Assembly: GCA_964011675.1 (NCBI GenBank)
Contig: CAXGPR010000003.1
Span: 1-64,000, forward strand
DNA length: 64,000 nucleotides
Direction: 5' to 3'
Source: GCA-2693325 sp964011675
GTDB lineage: Bacteria; Latescibacterota; UBA2968; UBA8231
The stretch's first letter is position 1. Every line of letters begins with the position of its first letter. This document shows, piece by piece, positions 33,336 through 42,992 of this stretch. The notes beneath the pieces were generated by a model, which had not been told where the DNA came from, searched no databases, and was given only the letters and a program-made list of their open reading frames with translations. Position numbers and translations under genes: made by a program.

Positions 33336-35510
33336 ATGAGGGAACGAATTCGAGTGGGAACTTTACAAGTTGATGCAGCATTGTACGCGCTCGTACGAGA
33401 CGAGATTGCACCGGGTACGGACGTGGATCCCGAACGTTTGTGGCGGGGTTTAAATAGGCTTGTAAGTCAATTAGAGCCAGCGCACCGCGCGTTGTTGGAA
33501 AAGAGAGATCAGTTTCAATCTAAGCTGGACCAATGGCATAGAGAGCGCGGGGCAGGACGTATAGACCCGCAGGATTATAGTCAGTTCTTGCGCGAAATTG
33601 GCTACGTCGAGGCCGAAGCCTATGGGGTAGAAGTTTGCACGGAGAATGTCGATAGCGAAGTCGCCCAGATCGCGGGTCCTCAGCTGGTAGTGCCAGTTGA
33701 TAATGCACGGTACTGCCTCAACGCTGCCAATGCGCGCTGGGGAAGTCTATACGATGCGCTGTACGGAACGGATGTCGTTTCGGAAGCTGACGGGGCGACG
33801 CGCAGCGCTGATTACAATCCGATCCGCGGGGCACGCGTCGTTTCCTATGCCAATGCTTTTCTCGATAGGACGGTGCCGCTGGCCGAGGGAACCTATGACG
33901 CTGTATGCGGCCTGTCCGTAGTCGAACGCGACGGGCAAACGGCATTAGAAATCGAAACGGATACTGGGCATACCCAGCTAAGCGATCCTGCACAGTGGAT
34001 TGGATATAGAGAAGAAGACGGATCTCTGTCCTGCATTCTCTTGCGAAATAACGGACTGCACGTAGAGATTCACATCGACCGAGCCGATCCCATCGGCAAG
34101 ATGCACCCCGCTGGGATAAAAGATGTGATCTTGGAAGCCGCAATTACCACCATACAGGATTGTGAAGATTCTGTCGCCGCGGTTGATGCGGCTGATAAAG
34201 TGCGCGTCTACAGGAATTGGTGCGGTTTGATGAGGGGAGATTTGCAGGCGGAATTTAATAAGGGCGGTGCCCAGGTGAAGCGCCGACTCAACTCTGACCG
34301 GACCTATAGTGATCGCGAGGGGAAGTCCCTAACACTGCCCGGTCGTAGCCTGCTGTTGGTTCGTAATGTGGGTATTCACATGTATACCGACGCCGTTCTG
34401 ACCGAGGATGGAAAGCCAATACCGGAAGGGTTTCTTGACGCTCTGCTCACGGCTCTTGCAGCGTTGCATGACTTGCGTGGGGACGGAGAAATAAAAAACA
34501 GTCGAACTGGTAGTGTGTATATAGTCAAACCCAAGATGCACGGGCCGGCAGAGGTTGCAGCAACAGTTGAGCTCTTTGGTGAGGTAGAAAATATCTTAGG
34601 GATGCCGCACAACACGCTCAAGATTGGCATTATGGACGAAGAGCGACGGACTACGGTCAATTTAACGCGGGCTATCGGCGAGGCGAGAGAGCGCCTGATT
34701 TTCATTAATACGGGATTCTTAGACCGGACCGGAGATGAAATCCACACTAGCATGGAAGCAGGGCCGATGCTACCCAAAGCTCAGATAAAAGACCAGAAAT
34801 GGTTGCTGGCCTACGAAGACTGGAACGTAGATACGGGGGTCGGTACGGGTTTAGTGGGGCGCGGTCAGATAGGTAAGGGAATGTGGGCGATGCCTGATGC
34901 GATGGGCGATATGATGGAGAGTAAGATTGCCCATCCTCTGGCCGGAGCGAGCACGGCTTGGGTGCCCTCACCGACGGCTGCGGTCCTTCATGCGATGCAT
35001 TATCACCAAGTTTCCGTAGCTGATCGCCAGCGTGAGTTAGCCGGACGTTCGCGGGCTTCTTTGGATGATATACTCACTCCTCCACTGCTCCCAGATAAGC
35101 TTAGTGCGGAGGAGATTGAGCGAGAGTTGGACAACAATGCCCAGGGAATTCTCGGGTATGTTTCTCGCTGGGTTGGCCAGGGAATTGGATGCTCTAAGGT
35201 GCCTGATATGCGCAACGTGGGGCTCATGGAAGACCGAGCTACGCTGCGGATTTCTAGTCAGCATATTGCCAATTGGTTGCTCCACGGCCTCGTTGATCAA
35301 GCCCAGGTTAAGTCCACTTTTACTCGCATGGCCGCAGTTGTTGATCGGCAGAATGCGGATGATCCTGATTATCGGCCTATGGCGGATAATTTAGAGGACA
35401 GTCCGGCTTTCCAAGCTGCGCTCGATCTGGTTTTTGACGGACGTCGGGAGCCCAACGGGTATACGGAGCGCGTGTTACACGCGCGCCGGCGACAGGCAAA
35501 AGCACAGTAG
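33336..35510 (+). CDS. glcB: Malate synthase G
   Basis: A 724-residue enzyme condensing glyoxylate with acetyl-CoA to malate. Length equals the G isoform (about 723) and the family motif region EAAITTIQDCEDSVAAVDA carries metal-binding acidic residues. The MKIGIMDEERRT-type segment is present as LKIGIMDEERRTTVNL. The ATG at 33336 with GGGAG upstream is chosen over a longer frame starting inside the previous gene. No isocitrate lyase gene is present here, so glyoxylate more likely comes from glycolate, purine or sugar-acid breakdown. The CYTH gene follows at 1 bp. Confidence 0.96.
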   Translation: MRERIRVGTLQVDAALYALVRDEIAPGTDVDPERLWRGLNRLVSQLEPAHRALLEKRDQFQSKLDQWHRERGAGRIDPQDYSQFLREIGYVEAEAYGVEVCTENVDSEVAQIAGPQLVVPVDNARYCLNAANARWGSLYDALYGTDVVSEADGATRSADYNPIRGARVVSYANAFLDRTVPLAEGTYDAVCGLSVVERDGQTALEIETDTGHTQLSDPAQWIGYREEDGSLSCILLRNNGLHVEIHIDRADPIGKMHPAGIKDVILEAAITTIQDCEDSVAAVDAADKVRVYRNWCGLMRGDLQAEFNKGGAQVKRRLNSDRTYSDREGKSLTLPGRSLLLVRNVGIHMYTDAVLTEDGKPIPEGFLDALLTALAALHDLRGDGEIKNSRTGSVYIVKPKMHGPAEVAATVELFGEVENILGMPHNTLKIGIMDEERRTTVNLTRAIGEARERLIFINTGFLDRTGDEIHTSMEAGPMLPKAQIKDQKWLLAYEDWNVDTGVGTGLVGRGQIGKGMWAMPDAMGDMMESKIAHPLAGASTAWVPSPTAAVLHAMHYHQVSVADRQRELAGRSRASLDDILTPPLLPDKLSAEEIERELDNNAQGILGYVSRWVGQGIGCSKVPDMRNVGLMEDRATLRISSQHIANWLLHGLVDQAQVKSTFTRMAAVVDRQNADDPDYRPMADNLEDSPAFQAALDLVFDGRREPNGYTERVLHARRRQAKAQ

Positions 35511-35511
35511 A

Positions 35512-35988
35512 ATGGGGCAAGAAGTTGAGCGAAAATTTCTCGTAGCCGATCCCTCTTTTTTAACCTCGCTCAGTGGGTCGCAAGTAAAGCAGGGATACAT
35601 ACCGGGGAAAACGCGGAGTGCTGCGCGTATACGCGTTCGCGATGGAATCGGGTTTTTAACGCTCAAGAGTGAAACCAGAGGAATCACGCGCAGCGAGTTC
35701 GAATACGAGATACCGCTGGACGACGCAGAAGAAATGCTGGATGGACTCTGTGAGCCGCCCCTGATAGAGAAAACGCGCTACTTTGTTGAATGGAAGGGCT
35801 ACGCGTGGGAAATAGACGTCTTTCACGGAGATAATGAGGGCCTTATCGTAGCAGAAATCGAGCTGGCCTCCGCGGACCAAGCGTTCGCAAAGCCGCCTTG
35901 GCTTGGGCGCGAGGTGTCGTTAGACGCACGCTATTTCAATTCGAATCTCGCTCGAACTCCATACGTTGATTGGCGGAATAGTGTATAG
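35512..35988 (+). CDS. CYTH domain protein (triphosphate tunnel metalloenzyme)
   Basis: A 158-residue CYTH/TTM fold protein. The hallmark E-x-E-x-K is EVERKF at residues 4-9, followed by the tunnel strands ARIRVRDG, LTLKSETRG, EYEIPL, EKTRYFV and EIELAS. Stand-alone bacterial members of this length hydrolyse inorganic triphosphate or other triphosphates. A longer frame overlaps glcB, but the ATG at 35512 gives the expected N-terminus and lies one base after the glcB stop, so coupling is likely. Confidence 0.88.
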   Translation: MGQEVERKFLVADPSFLTSLSGSQVKQGYIPGKTRSAARIRVRDGIGFLTLKSETRGITRSEFEYEIPLDDAEEMLDGLCEPPLIEKTRYFVEWKGYAWEIDVFHGDNEGLIVAEIELASADQAFAKPPWLGREVSLDARYFNSNLARTPYVDWRNSV

Positions 35989-36011
35989 ACCATATGGTCG
36001 CTGAACTTCCA

Positions 36012-36902
36012 CTAGTCAAATAGCATACTCAAGTCGAGTGCTGGCGCGGAATGGGTGAGGGATCCAATCGAAATGAGATCGACGCCGGTGTGCGCTGCCG
36101 TGAGAACTGTTTCCAACGTGTAGCCCCCTGTTGCTTCTATGACTATAGATGGATTGTTCGCGCGTATGTATTCCACGGACTGACGCAGTAGATCGTTGCT
36201 CATATTATCCAACATGATTCGGTCTGGTTCCAGCGCGGAGAGACTCATAACCTCTTGCATATTCTCCGCCTCAACAAAAATCGGTGGGTGTTTTTCTCGC
36301 TGAGCGGTGGCAGCACGTACTCGTTTCACGGCTTCGGCAACGCCTCCGCAGGCCGCCGCGTGATTTTCCTTAATCAGCACGGCATCGTGTAGTCCTATGC
36401 GATGGTTTACGCCTCCACCTTGTATAACGGCCCACTTTTGTAAGTGGCGCCAGCCGGGCGTCGTTTTACGAGTATCCGTTATGCGTGCGGTGGTCCCCGC
36501 TATGGCATTTACAAATCGTCGCGTTTGCGTGGCAATACCTGAGAGCCGCTGTAAAAAGTTGAGCGCCGTGCGTTCCCCGCAGAGGAGGACTCTGGCCGGC
36601 CCTTCAATGTGCAAAATGACGTGCCCTACTTCTACGGACTGGCCGTCTTGGATGGTCGCCGTGCACTCAATTTGTGAGTCGAGTCGTGTAAACGTGGCTC
36701 GGGCTAGTGCCAGGCCAGCGATGACCCCTGCCGTGCGAGCTACGACCTTGGCTCGCCCCCGCGTATCTGATTCGAGCGTCCAGAATGAAGTAATGTCGTT
36801 TTGAAGATCTATTTGACCTCCTAAGTCTTCGCTGAGCGCATGGTCTATAAGATCCGTATACTGCGCGAAATCCAAGGTGTGATACTGCTGGGTATTATTC
36901 AT
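36012..36902 (-). CDS. nadC: Nicotinate-nucleotide pyrophosphorylase (quinolinate phosphoribosyltransferase)
   Basis: A 296-residue enzyme making nicotinate mononucleotide from quinolinate and PRPP in de novo NAD synthesis. Signature stretches include ERTALNFLQRLSGIAT, TRKTTPGWR, a GGGVNHRIGLHDAVLIKENH region with active-site Arg, His and Lys, and the late EATGGYTLE. Length is standard. The ATG follows AAGG at 9 nt. It is convergent with the CYTH gene across a GACCATATGGTC palindrome at 35988-35999. Confidence 0.96.
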   Translation of the reverse strand: MNNTQQYHTLDFAQYTDLIDHALSEDLGGQIDLQNDITSFWTLESDTRGRAKVVARTAGVIAGLALARATFTRLDSQIECTATIQDGQSVEVGHVILHIEGPARVLLCGERTALNFLQRLSGIATQTRRFVNAIAGTTARITDTRKTTPGWRHLQKWAVIQGGGVNHRIGLHDAVLIKENHAAACGGVAEAVKRVRAATAQREKHPPIFVEAENMQEVMSLSALEPDRIMLDNMSNDLLRQSVEYIRANNPSIVIEATGGYTLETVLTAAHTGVDLISIGSLTHSAPALDLSMLFD

Positions 36903-37159
36903 GCAAATAGCCTTAGGTCATGGGACCGTTTTTGTAAGGAATGTATAAGAGCACATAGTTAGAAGGGTGCTCGTGAGAACATGCTAAGGCCTCGACTTGC
37001 CGTCAATTAGGTGAATTAACAGACTTGGGTTACGTATGCTGTTGTAATGTTGGTACGGGGTAGACAAGCTCACAGCGTGGGTCTATAATTCAAACTGTGC
37101 AAAAATGTGATAGTTCTAAAATATTGAAAATGGTGTGAGAATGTTATGGGAATGATAAA

Positions 37160-39334
37160 ATGAATTCGACTAAGATGGAACACAAGACAATGTACGGCCG
37201 GGCAGAAATAGAGCCGGCAGGTCGTGTAACGGCAGGGAGTACTACTTCATTTATTTTGACCTATTACGTGGGGCGGTACGGCATAGACGACGGGGGGACG
37301 CTTAAGATCTGTGTGCGATTTGCTTCGGATTGGGGCTACCCTCAATTTGAAGATCCAGGGGGATTAAACTATGCGACGGTGCAGACAAGCGGCCGAAGTA
37401 AGATAAGTTATCGCTTTGATTTGAAGGGTTATATACGGCCCTATCAAAAATGCATTGTAATCGATGTCGAGCAGTGGGCGCTGGCCGAGGGAGACGTGAT
37501 TCGTATCGTATACGGGGACCAATCCCAGGGATCTGCAGGCACTATGGTGCAAACTTTTCGCGAATATCAGTTCCAATATAAAGTGGCTGTCGATTGCTTC
37601 GGCACGGGACAGTTTGTCGAACTGGAGGAGCATCCCCAACTGGAAATAGTGCCTGATCAGCCGGCTAAGTTGGTGCTGATTGCGCCTACTCAGATAGTGG
37701 TGGGTGAACTTCTGTCCGTTGGCGTTAAACTCGAAGATCAATGGGGCAATCCGGCCGAAAATGCATGCGGTGAGGTTTTTTTAGAGGCAGAAGGTGCGCT
37801 GGCCGGGCTGCCGGAACGCTGTGTTTTTACTGCTGAAGATAGAGGCGTTTGCATAATAGAAGGGGTTCGGATTACTGGAGCGGGTGTCTATCGCATACGA
37901 GCTAGATTTGGTGATATAGAAGCTGAAAGTAACCCCATTGAATGTCTGGATACTTCGACCGATCTACGCCCTTTCTGGGGCGATCTGCATGGCCAGAGCG
38001 GAGAGACCGTTGGAACAAATACGGTAGAGGACTATTTCCGTTTTGCTCGCGATGTAGCGTTGTTAGATTTTACGGGGCATCAGGGCAATGATTTTCAGAT
38101 TACAGAAGAAACGTGGGCTGAAATCAGTCGATGTGCACGCACCTTTTATAAGGCCGGCCGATTTGTGTGTTTTCCTGGCTATGAGTGGTCCGCTAATACG
38201 CCGGCAGGAGGCGATCGCAACGTGTACTATCTGAACGATGGCGAAGACATATTTCGCACCAGTCACTGGCAGATAGCCGATCGAACCGATTTACATACTG
38301 ACCGCTATCCGGTGCAATCTCTATTTGATGAACTGCGAAACCGCGAAGCGCTCGTCGTGCCCCATATAGGAGGGCGGCCCGCCAGCCTTGCGTTTCACGA
38401 CCCGGACCTAGAGCCAGTTATCGAGATCTACTCGGCTTGGGGACAGTTTGAGTGGCTATTACGTGAGGCTATTGAACGCGGATATAAAGTGGGGTTTGTT
38501 GCCGGTAGCGATGACCATAAAGGTCGTCCAGGCGCCAGCTATCCAGGTTCGTCTTCTTTCGGTGTGTATGGAGGTTTGACCTGCGTGTTTGCCCGTGCGC
38601 TGACGCGGGAAAGCATTTGGGAGGCAATTAAAGCACGTCGCTGTTACGCTACTAGTGGACAGCGCATTGCCTTGAACGCGCAGGCCGACGGACACCCAAT
38701 GGGCTCTGAATTTTCTGCCGTGGGTTCACCTCGTATCCAAATTGCCGCAGAAGGTACCGCAAACATTGAGGAAATATGCATCATACGGGGTCTCGAAACA
38801 GTATATCGCTTTCCAGAAAAAATGCCCCGGAACCGAAAGAAGCTGCGTGTAAAATGGAGCGGAGCGCTTATACGGGGTCGCGCGCGGATCGCGCGTTGGG
38901 ATGGTAGATTACAGGTTGACGGTGTGCCAATTCGAGCGGTTGAGCCTTTTGCCTTTGACAGTGCGGCTGAGTATGTCACCTCTTGGGATGCAGACCACGT
39001 CGAATGGAAATCGGTTACATCGGGTGACGAAGATGGTCTTATCCTCGAGTTTGATAAGGAGCCAGAAGGGAAGTTGCACTTCGACTCTGAGCAGACGACT
39101 TTCTCTCTGCCTTTGGATCAAGTAGGTGACGGCGTGCACTGCGTAGAGGTGGGGGGTGAGGAACTGCGGGTAGAAATTGAGTTTATGCCGCTAGGCGTAA
39201 CCGCTAAAAGAGCGGATTTCGCCTGGTCCGACAGTAATCCGTTGCCGGGGTGTCAGCCGTACTACGTGCGGTTGACTCAGGTCGACGGCGCTCGGGCTTG
39301 GAGCAGCCCTTTCTATATACATTGCGAAGGGTAA
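37160..39334 (+). CDS. DUF3604 family PHP-like metallohydrolase
   Basis: A 724-residue protein without a signal peptide. Residues about 1-260 are beta-rich, probably two Ig-like modules. From about residue 270 the DUF3604 domain begins with FWGDLHGQSGE, followed by LDFTGHQGNDF, FPGYEWSANTPAGG, VVPHIGGRPA and VAGSDDHKGRPG. The recurring His/Asp motifs are those of a PHP-type multi-metal phosphoesterase-like site. A C-terminal beta domain follows. The biochemical role of DUF3604 is not established. It is joined to the next gene by a 4-bp gap, so the two are likely functional partners. Confidence 0.85.
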   Translation: MNSTKMEHKTMYGRAEIEPAGRVTAGSTTSFILTYYVGRYGIDDGGTLKICVRFASDWGYPQFEDPGGLNYATVQTSGRSKISYRFDLKGYIRPYQKCIVIDVEQWALAEGDVIRIVYGDQSQGSAGTMVQTFREYQFQYKVAVDCFGTGQFVELEEHPQLEIVPDQPAKLVLIAPTQIVVGELLSVGVKLEDQWGNPAENACGEVFLEAEGALAGLPERCVFTAEDRGVCIIEGVRITGAGVYRIRARFGDIEAESNPIECLDTSTDLRPFWGDLHGQSGETVGTNTVEDYFRFARDVALLDFTGHQGNDFQITEETWAEISRCARTFYKAGRFVCFPGYEWSANTPAGGDRNVYYLNDGEDIFRTSHWQIADRTDLHTDRYPVQSLFDELRNREALVVPHIGGRPASLAFHDPDLEPVIEIYSAWGQFEWLLREAIERGYKVGFVAGSDDHKGRPGASYPGSSSFGVYGGLTCVFARALTRESIWEAIKARRCYATSGQRIALNAQADGHPMGSEFSAVGSPRIQIAAEGTANIEEICIIRGLETVYRFPEKMPRNRKKLRVKWSGALIRGRARIARWDGRLQVDGVPIRAVEPFAFDSAAEYVTSWDADHVEWKSVTSGDEDGLILEFDKEPEGKLHFDSEQTTFSLPLDQVGDGVHCVEVGGEELRVEIEFMPLGVTAKRADFAWSDSNPLPGCQPYYVRLTQVDGARAWSSPFYIHCEG

Positions 39335-39338
39335 ATCA

Positions 39339-41060
39339 ATGCGCACGCTAGTACACGTAACGCATGAAGCGGTGCATCAGGCGGGGGGTATAGGAACGGT
39401 TTTACGCGGCTTGATAACGGCTTCAGCCTATCAGGAACAGGTTCAGCGCACAGTCCTTATCGGTCCACTGGGAACCGTTCCATCAGAGCCTCTCGGCTCC
39501 GATGGAACGGTGTTATACGACGCGCATGCTGGCATCCAAACTGTGGACCTTGCCGCCTTGTTGAGTCCCATTGAAGCGAAGTATGACACGCGCTTGGTTT
39601 ACGGTCATCGTCAGCTGAACCATGAAGGCCGATCGGTGACCGTAGAGGTGGTATTAGTTGATACGGAGCGGCCACCCAACGGATTAGACGATTTTAAATA
39701 TCACTTAGCAAATGAATTCGGCATCGACTCTAGGCGCTATGAGCACGAGTGGGAATACGAACACTACCTTCGGCTGTCTGAGCCCGGCTATGCCGTTATT
39801 AACTCACTTTGTGCAGGTGACGGAGACCCCTGCCATATTTTGGCCCATGAATTTATGGGGTTAGGGGTGGCGTATAAAACGATAATGGTTGGTGATCCTC
39901 GCTATAAGACTCTGTTTTACGCACATGAGGTAGCTACTGTACGGCCTCTTATAGAAGAGGGCGTTGGAGGCGATATTGCTTTTTATAACACGCTACGTAG
40001 AGCGAGAGATGAAGGCCGCTATATCGAGGCCTACTATGGGGATCAAAACGCTTATTTTAAGCACGCTTTAGTGAGCCAATCATGGCGCTGCGACGCCGTA
40101 TTGGCCGTGGGGGATTTGGTTGTAGAAGAGCTTTGTTTTCTGGCACCCGAATTTGCCGAAAAAAAAATAGATCTTGTTTATAATGGCGTGCCGGCAAAGC
40201 AGCTTAGCATAGAGGAGAAGGAAGCAGCATCCGAGGGACTTAAGAACGTATGTTCGAACTTGCTGGGATGGCCTCCAGAATGGGTCTTTACACACGTGAC
40301 TCGCCTAGTCCGCAGTAAGGGACTGTGGCGTGATTTACTCGTATTAAATCATTTGGATACATTGCTCGCTGCACGACGCCAGCGCGCTGTTTTTATTGTG
40401 CTGACTTCGGAGGTGGGGCGGCGCAGCGAAGAGTCTGTGCGGTCCATGGCCAGTGAATATGCATGGCCTCTAGTTCATCGAGAAGGAGGCACCGATCTCA
40501 GTCCCGGTGAACTTGAATTCGATTTACAAGTTCGGGCATTTAACGCACGCTCTCGAGCGGTGAGAGTACTCTTTGTCAATCAGTTTGGATGGGATCGGGC
40601 CAGCTGCGGTGAGTGGATACCCGAAGAGATGCACTTTGAGATGCTTCGTCAGGGTAGCGATGTGGAGTTTGGTCAATCGATATACGAACCGTTCGGCATT
40701 GCGCAGGTCGAACCCATGGGCTTTGGTGCTGTAAGCGTTGTGAGCGATGTGTGCGGCTGTGTGGGTTTTGTAGAGCGTAGCAGGCCGGCGCAGAGTTTAT
40801 ACGATGGCTTTATCATTGCTCCGTATACAAAAATGGCAGCGAGTTCACCTGATCCAGCGGCGCCTGTAGGCTCTGAAGAATTCGAGTGGAACGAATGGGC
40901 GCAGAGTCGTGTTGTCGCAGAAGATCTCTCTCTCGCCCTCGTTGGAGGCAAGAGAAAGCGTCGGGCTCGACTGAAGAATGGATTTGCCACAGCATCGGCC
41001 ATGAGCTGGGAGCGTGTGACAACCGACTGGCTTACACCCGTGTTGGAGCGGCTTGAGTAG
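39339..41060 (+). CDS. GT-B glycosyltransferase resembling glycogen/starch synthases
   Basis: A 573-residue protein. The N-terminal HEAVHQAGGIGTVLRG matches the start of glycogen synthases, where a gly-rich loop binds the nucleotide sugar. A DLVYNGVP segment marks the second Rossmann domain. The C-terminal QSIYEPFGIAQVEPMGFGAV has the E-x7-E motif of GT4/GT5 retaining transferases. The middle region is divergent and long. The ATG follows AAGGG. It forms a two-gene operon with the DUF3604 gene. The acceptor is unknown, and a glycan other than glycogen is plausible. Confidence 0.8.
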   Translation: MRTLVHVTHEAVHQAGGIGTVLRGLITASAYQEQVQRTVLIGPLGTVPSEPLGSDGTVLYDAHAGIQTVDLAALLSPIEAKYDTRLVYGHRQLNHEGRSVTVEVVLVDTERPPNGLDDFKYHLANEFGIDSRRYEHEWEYEHYLRLSEPGYAVINSLCAGDGDPCHILAHEFMGLGVAYKTIMVGDPRYKTLFYAHEVATVRPLIEEGVGGDIAFYNTLRRARDEGRYIEAYYGDQNAYFKHALVSQSWRCDAVLAVGDLVVEELCFLAPEFAEKKIDLVYNGVPAKQLSIEEKEAASEGLKNVCSNLLGWPPEWVFTHVTRLVRSKGLWRDLLVLNHLDTLLAARRQRAVFIVLTSEVGRRSEESVRSMASEYAWPLVHREGGTDLSPGELEFDLQVRAFNARSRAVRVLFVNQFGWDRASCGEWIPEEMHFEMLRQGSDVEFGQSIYEPFGIAQVEPMGFGAVSVVSDVCGCVGFVERSRPAQSLYDGFIIAPYTKMAASSPDPAAPVGSEEFEWNEWAQSRVVAEDLSLALVGGKRKRRARLKNGFATASAMSWERVTTDWLTPVLERLE

Positions 41061-41068
41061 CTAACAAT

Positions 41069-41127
41069 AGGTTCGAGGAGTATTACGGCTCACCCGGTTG
41101 GGTCATTCAAGGGCATTCTACGAACCT
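41069..41127. repeat. Inverted repeat between convergent genes
   Basis: AGGTTCG at 41069-41075 and CGAACCT at 41121-41127 are perfect inverted copies, with an inner ACCC/GGGT hairpin between them. It lies in the gap between two convergent genes and may be a structured bidirectional terminator. There is no clear T-run. Confidence 0.3.
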
Positions 41128-41172
41128 TTGTCAAAAAGAACTGACTTTGTCATGCATTGCTCCGCGAGCAAT

Positions 41173-42834
41173 TTAAGGCGCGGGCGGTGTGTCTGTTGCA
41201 CACCGAAAACCGAGTGAGGGGTCATGGGTGCCGGGAACAAAGGCAAAGCGTACGGTTGTCGTCAGGACTTCTTGGGGAATACCCAATTTCCAACTAGCGC
41301 CGCGCACGACGCGTAGAACGCCTTCCGTCGGTCCCTGGGGATTACTTGTTGGACTGTCAGTGTAGTAATCAGCTGCGTAAAAATCTCCCGTCCACTCTTG
41401 GACGTTCCCGCTGATGTCATGCAGCCCAAACGGACTGATACCCAAGGGGTAGGATCCAACGCGCGTGGTTGATCCCACGTTATTATTAAAGTTGAGCAGA
41501 TCCCGGCTGGGGACTTCATGTCCCCATGGAAACGGTCTCCTGCCATCTCCCTTAGCGGCCCGTTCCCATTCGGCTTCGGTCGGTAAGCGTTTCTGTGCCC
41601 AAAGACAGTAGGTGTCGGCCTGCGACCAGTTGATACAGTTGATGGGGTGATCTGATCGCTCGTTGGCAACGGAGTTACACCCGGCGGTTTTGCTCGTTGG
41701 CTCGCATGTTCCAGCATCTACACAAGCCTGATACTGGACGGTCGAAACCTCGTACTTATCTATCCAATACGTACGCAGTTGGACGGTGTGCTCAGGCAAC
41801 TCGTCGACTGCGCCTGTCGCCGAACCCATGACAAAAGTGCCAGCAGGAATTTCGATCATTCCAGCGACTTCGTTAAACAGACGCTCCAAAACAGTGATGG
41901 TTACGACATCTTGTAGACTCGTAAGTTCGCCATCTGATACCGAAAGCCCGAAAACGTACTCGCCGGGCCGTTCTGCAATAAAAGAGGGGTCCATCGCAGT
42001 GCTATCTGATAGCGTAACGTTGCCTCCGGGTACGCGTCCTATGCTCCAGTGATAAGTTAACTCAAATGAGTCACCGTCGGGGTCGTTGCTTCCGCTGCCA
42101 TCTAATTCTATTACCGATCCTTGTGCTACCTGTTGGTCCTGGCCCGCCTCGGCAATTGGAGGGAGATTGCTAGCGGCTCGTACGAGAATGCTTACCTCAT
42201 TCTCGGAGCTAAATTCCCCGTCGTTAACCCGCAGACGGAAGCGATATTCACCAGCTCCAATGGCTACAAAATAAGTTTGTACAGCCGTCGAATCGGCAAT
42301 CTCAACGCTGTCGGGCGCCGCAATTACGGCCCAGCTATAAGTCAGATCATCTCCGTTTGGATCTCTGCTATTAATTCCAGAGAGGGGCACTTTAACGCCC
42401 GTTCCCACAATTAGATCGGGTCCTGCATCGGCTATGGGCGCGCTATTGTCACTGCTAATAGCCGTAACGAGGACGGTGTCGGGCAGGCTTGTCGCTTCGC
42501 CGTCGTCGACTACGAGGACAAAGGTATATTTTCCTGCGGTGGTAGGGATAAACTGGAAGCTAATCTGATTGTCTGGTGTTATAACAACTTGCGTTGGGTC
42601 GCTGTCTGCCTGTTTCCATAGATAGGTGAGTGCGTTACTTTCCGGATCTCTACTTTCAAACCCGCTGAGCGTTACGAGGGTCCCTGTTTTTACCTGCTGA
42701 TTTCCACCTGCGTTGGCAACGGGACGTTCGTTGGGTGCTGGAGGAGCCGGGGGCGCGCTGCAGGCAACTACCCAGAATGCAAAGAGCGCGCAGAGTGAAA
42801 AGCGTACACATGTAGGTATTAATCGGTTTGTCAT
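41173..42834 (-). CDS. PKD-repeat lipoprotein with C-terminal FGE-like (sulfatase-modifying factor) domain
   Basis: A 553-residue lipoprotein. The signal peptide ends in a lipobox VVAC with lipidated Cys25. Three tandem PKD/Ig-like modules of about 90 residues follow, each starting near P-(V/I)-A-(N/D/E)-A-G and carrying SRDP or SNDPDGD. The last third is an FGE-sulfatase/SUMF1 fold: MIEIPAGTFVMGS, KRLPTEAEWERAAKG, GLHDISGNVQEWTGD, VRGASW and LGFRCA. The pair of catalytic cysteines that true FGE has between RGGSW and GFRCA is absent (VLTTTVRFAF is found there), so it is unlikely to make formylglycine. A start at 42924 is possible but would spoil the lipobox. Confidence 0.88.
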   Translation of the reverse strand: MTNRLIPTCVRFSLCALFAFWVVACSAPPAPPAPNERPVANAGGNQQVKTGTLVTLSGFESRDPESNALTYLWKQADSDPTQVVITPDNQISFQFIPTTAGKYTFVLVVDDGEATSLPDTVLVTAISSDNSAPIADAGPDLIVGTGVKVPLSGINSRDPNGDDLTYSWAVIAAPDSVEIADSTAVQTYFVAIGAGEYRFRLRVNDGEFSSENEVSILVRAASNLPPIAEAGQDQQVAQGSVIELDGSGSNDPDGDSFELTYHWSIGRVPGGNVTLSDSTAMDPSFIAERPGEYVFGLSVSDGELTSLQDVVTITVLERLFNEVAGMIEIPAGTFVMGSATGAVDELPEHTVQLRTYWIDKYEVSTVQYQACVDAGTCEPTSKTAGCNSVANERSDHPINCINWSQADTYCLWAQKRLPTEAEWERAAKGDGRRPFPWGHEVPSRDLLNFNNNVGSTTRVGSYPLGISPFGLHDISGNVQEWTGDFYAADYYTDSPTSNPQGPTEGVLRVVRGASWKLGIPQEVLTTTVRFAFVPGTHDPSLGFRCATDTPPAP

Positions 42835-42992
42835 CGAGTTAGTCAGTGTCAGGTGCGAGGAGAGCAAGGGCAAGAAAAATAGAAGGAGTTGCTCTATGAT
42901 AAAGTGATCGGAGTGGGATGTCAATCGGATCTATATGCTGGATGACAAAAGGGAATAGGTCAACTATATTGAACCGGGAGGTGTTAACATTT

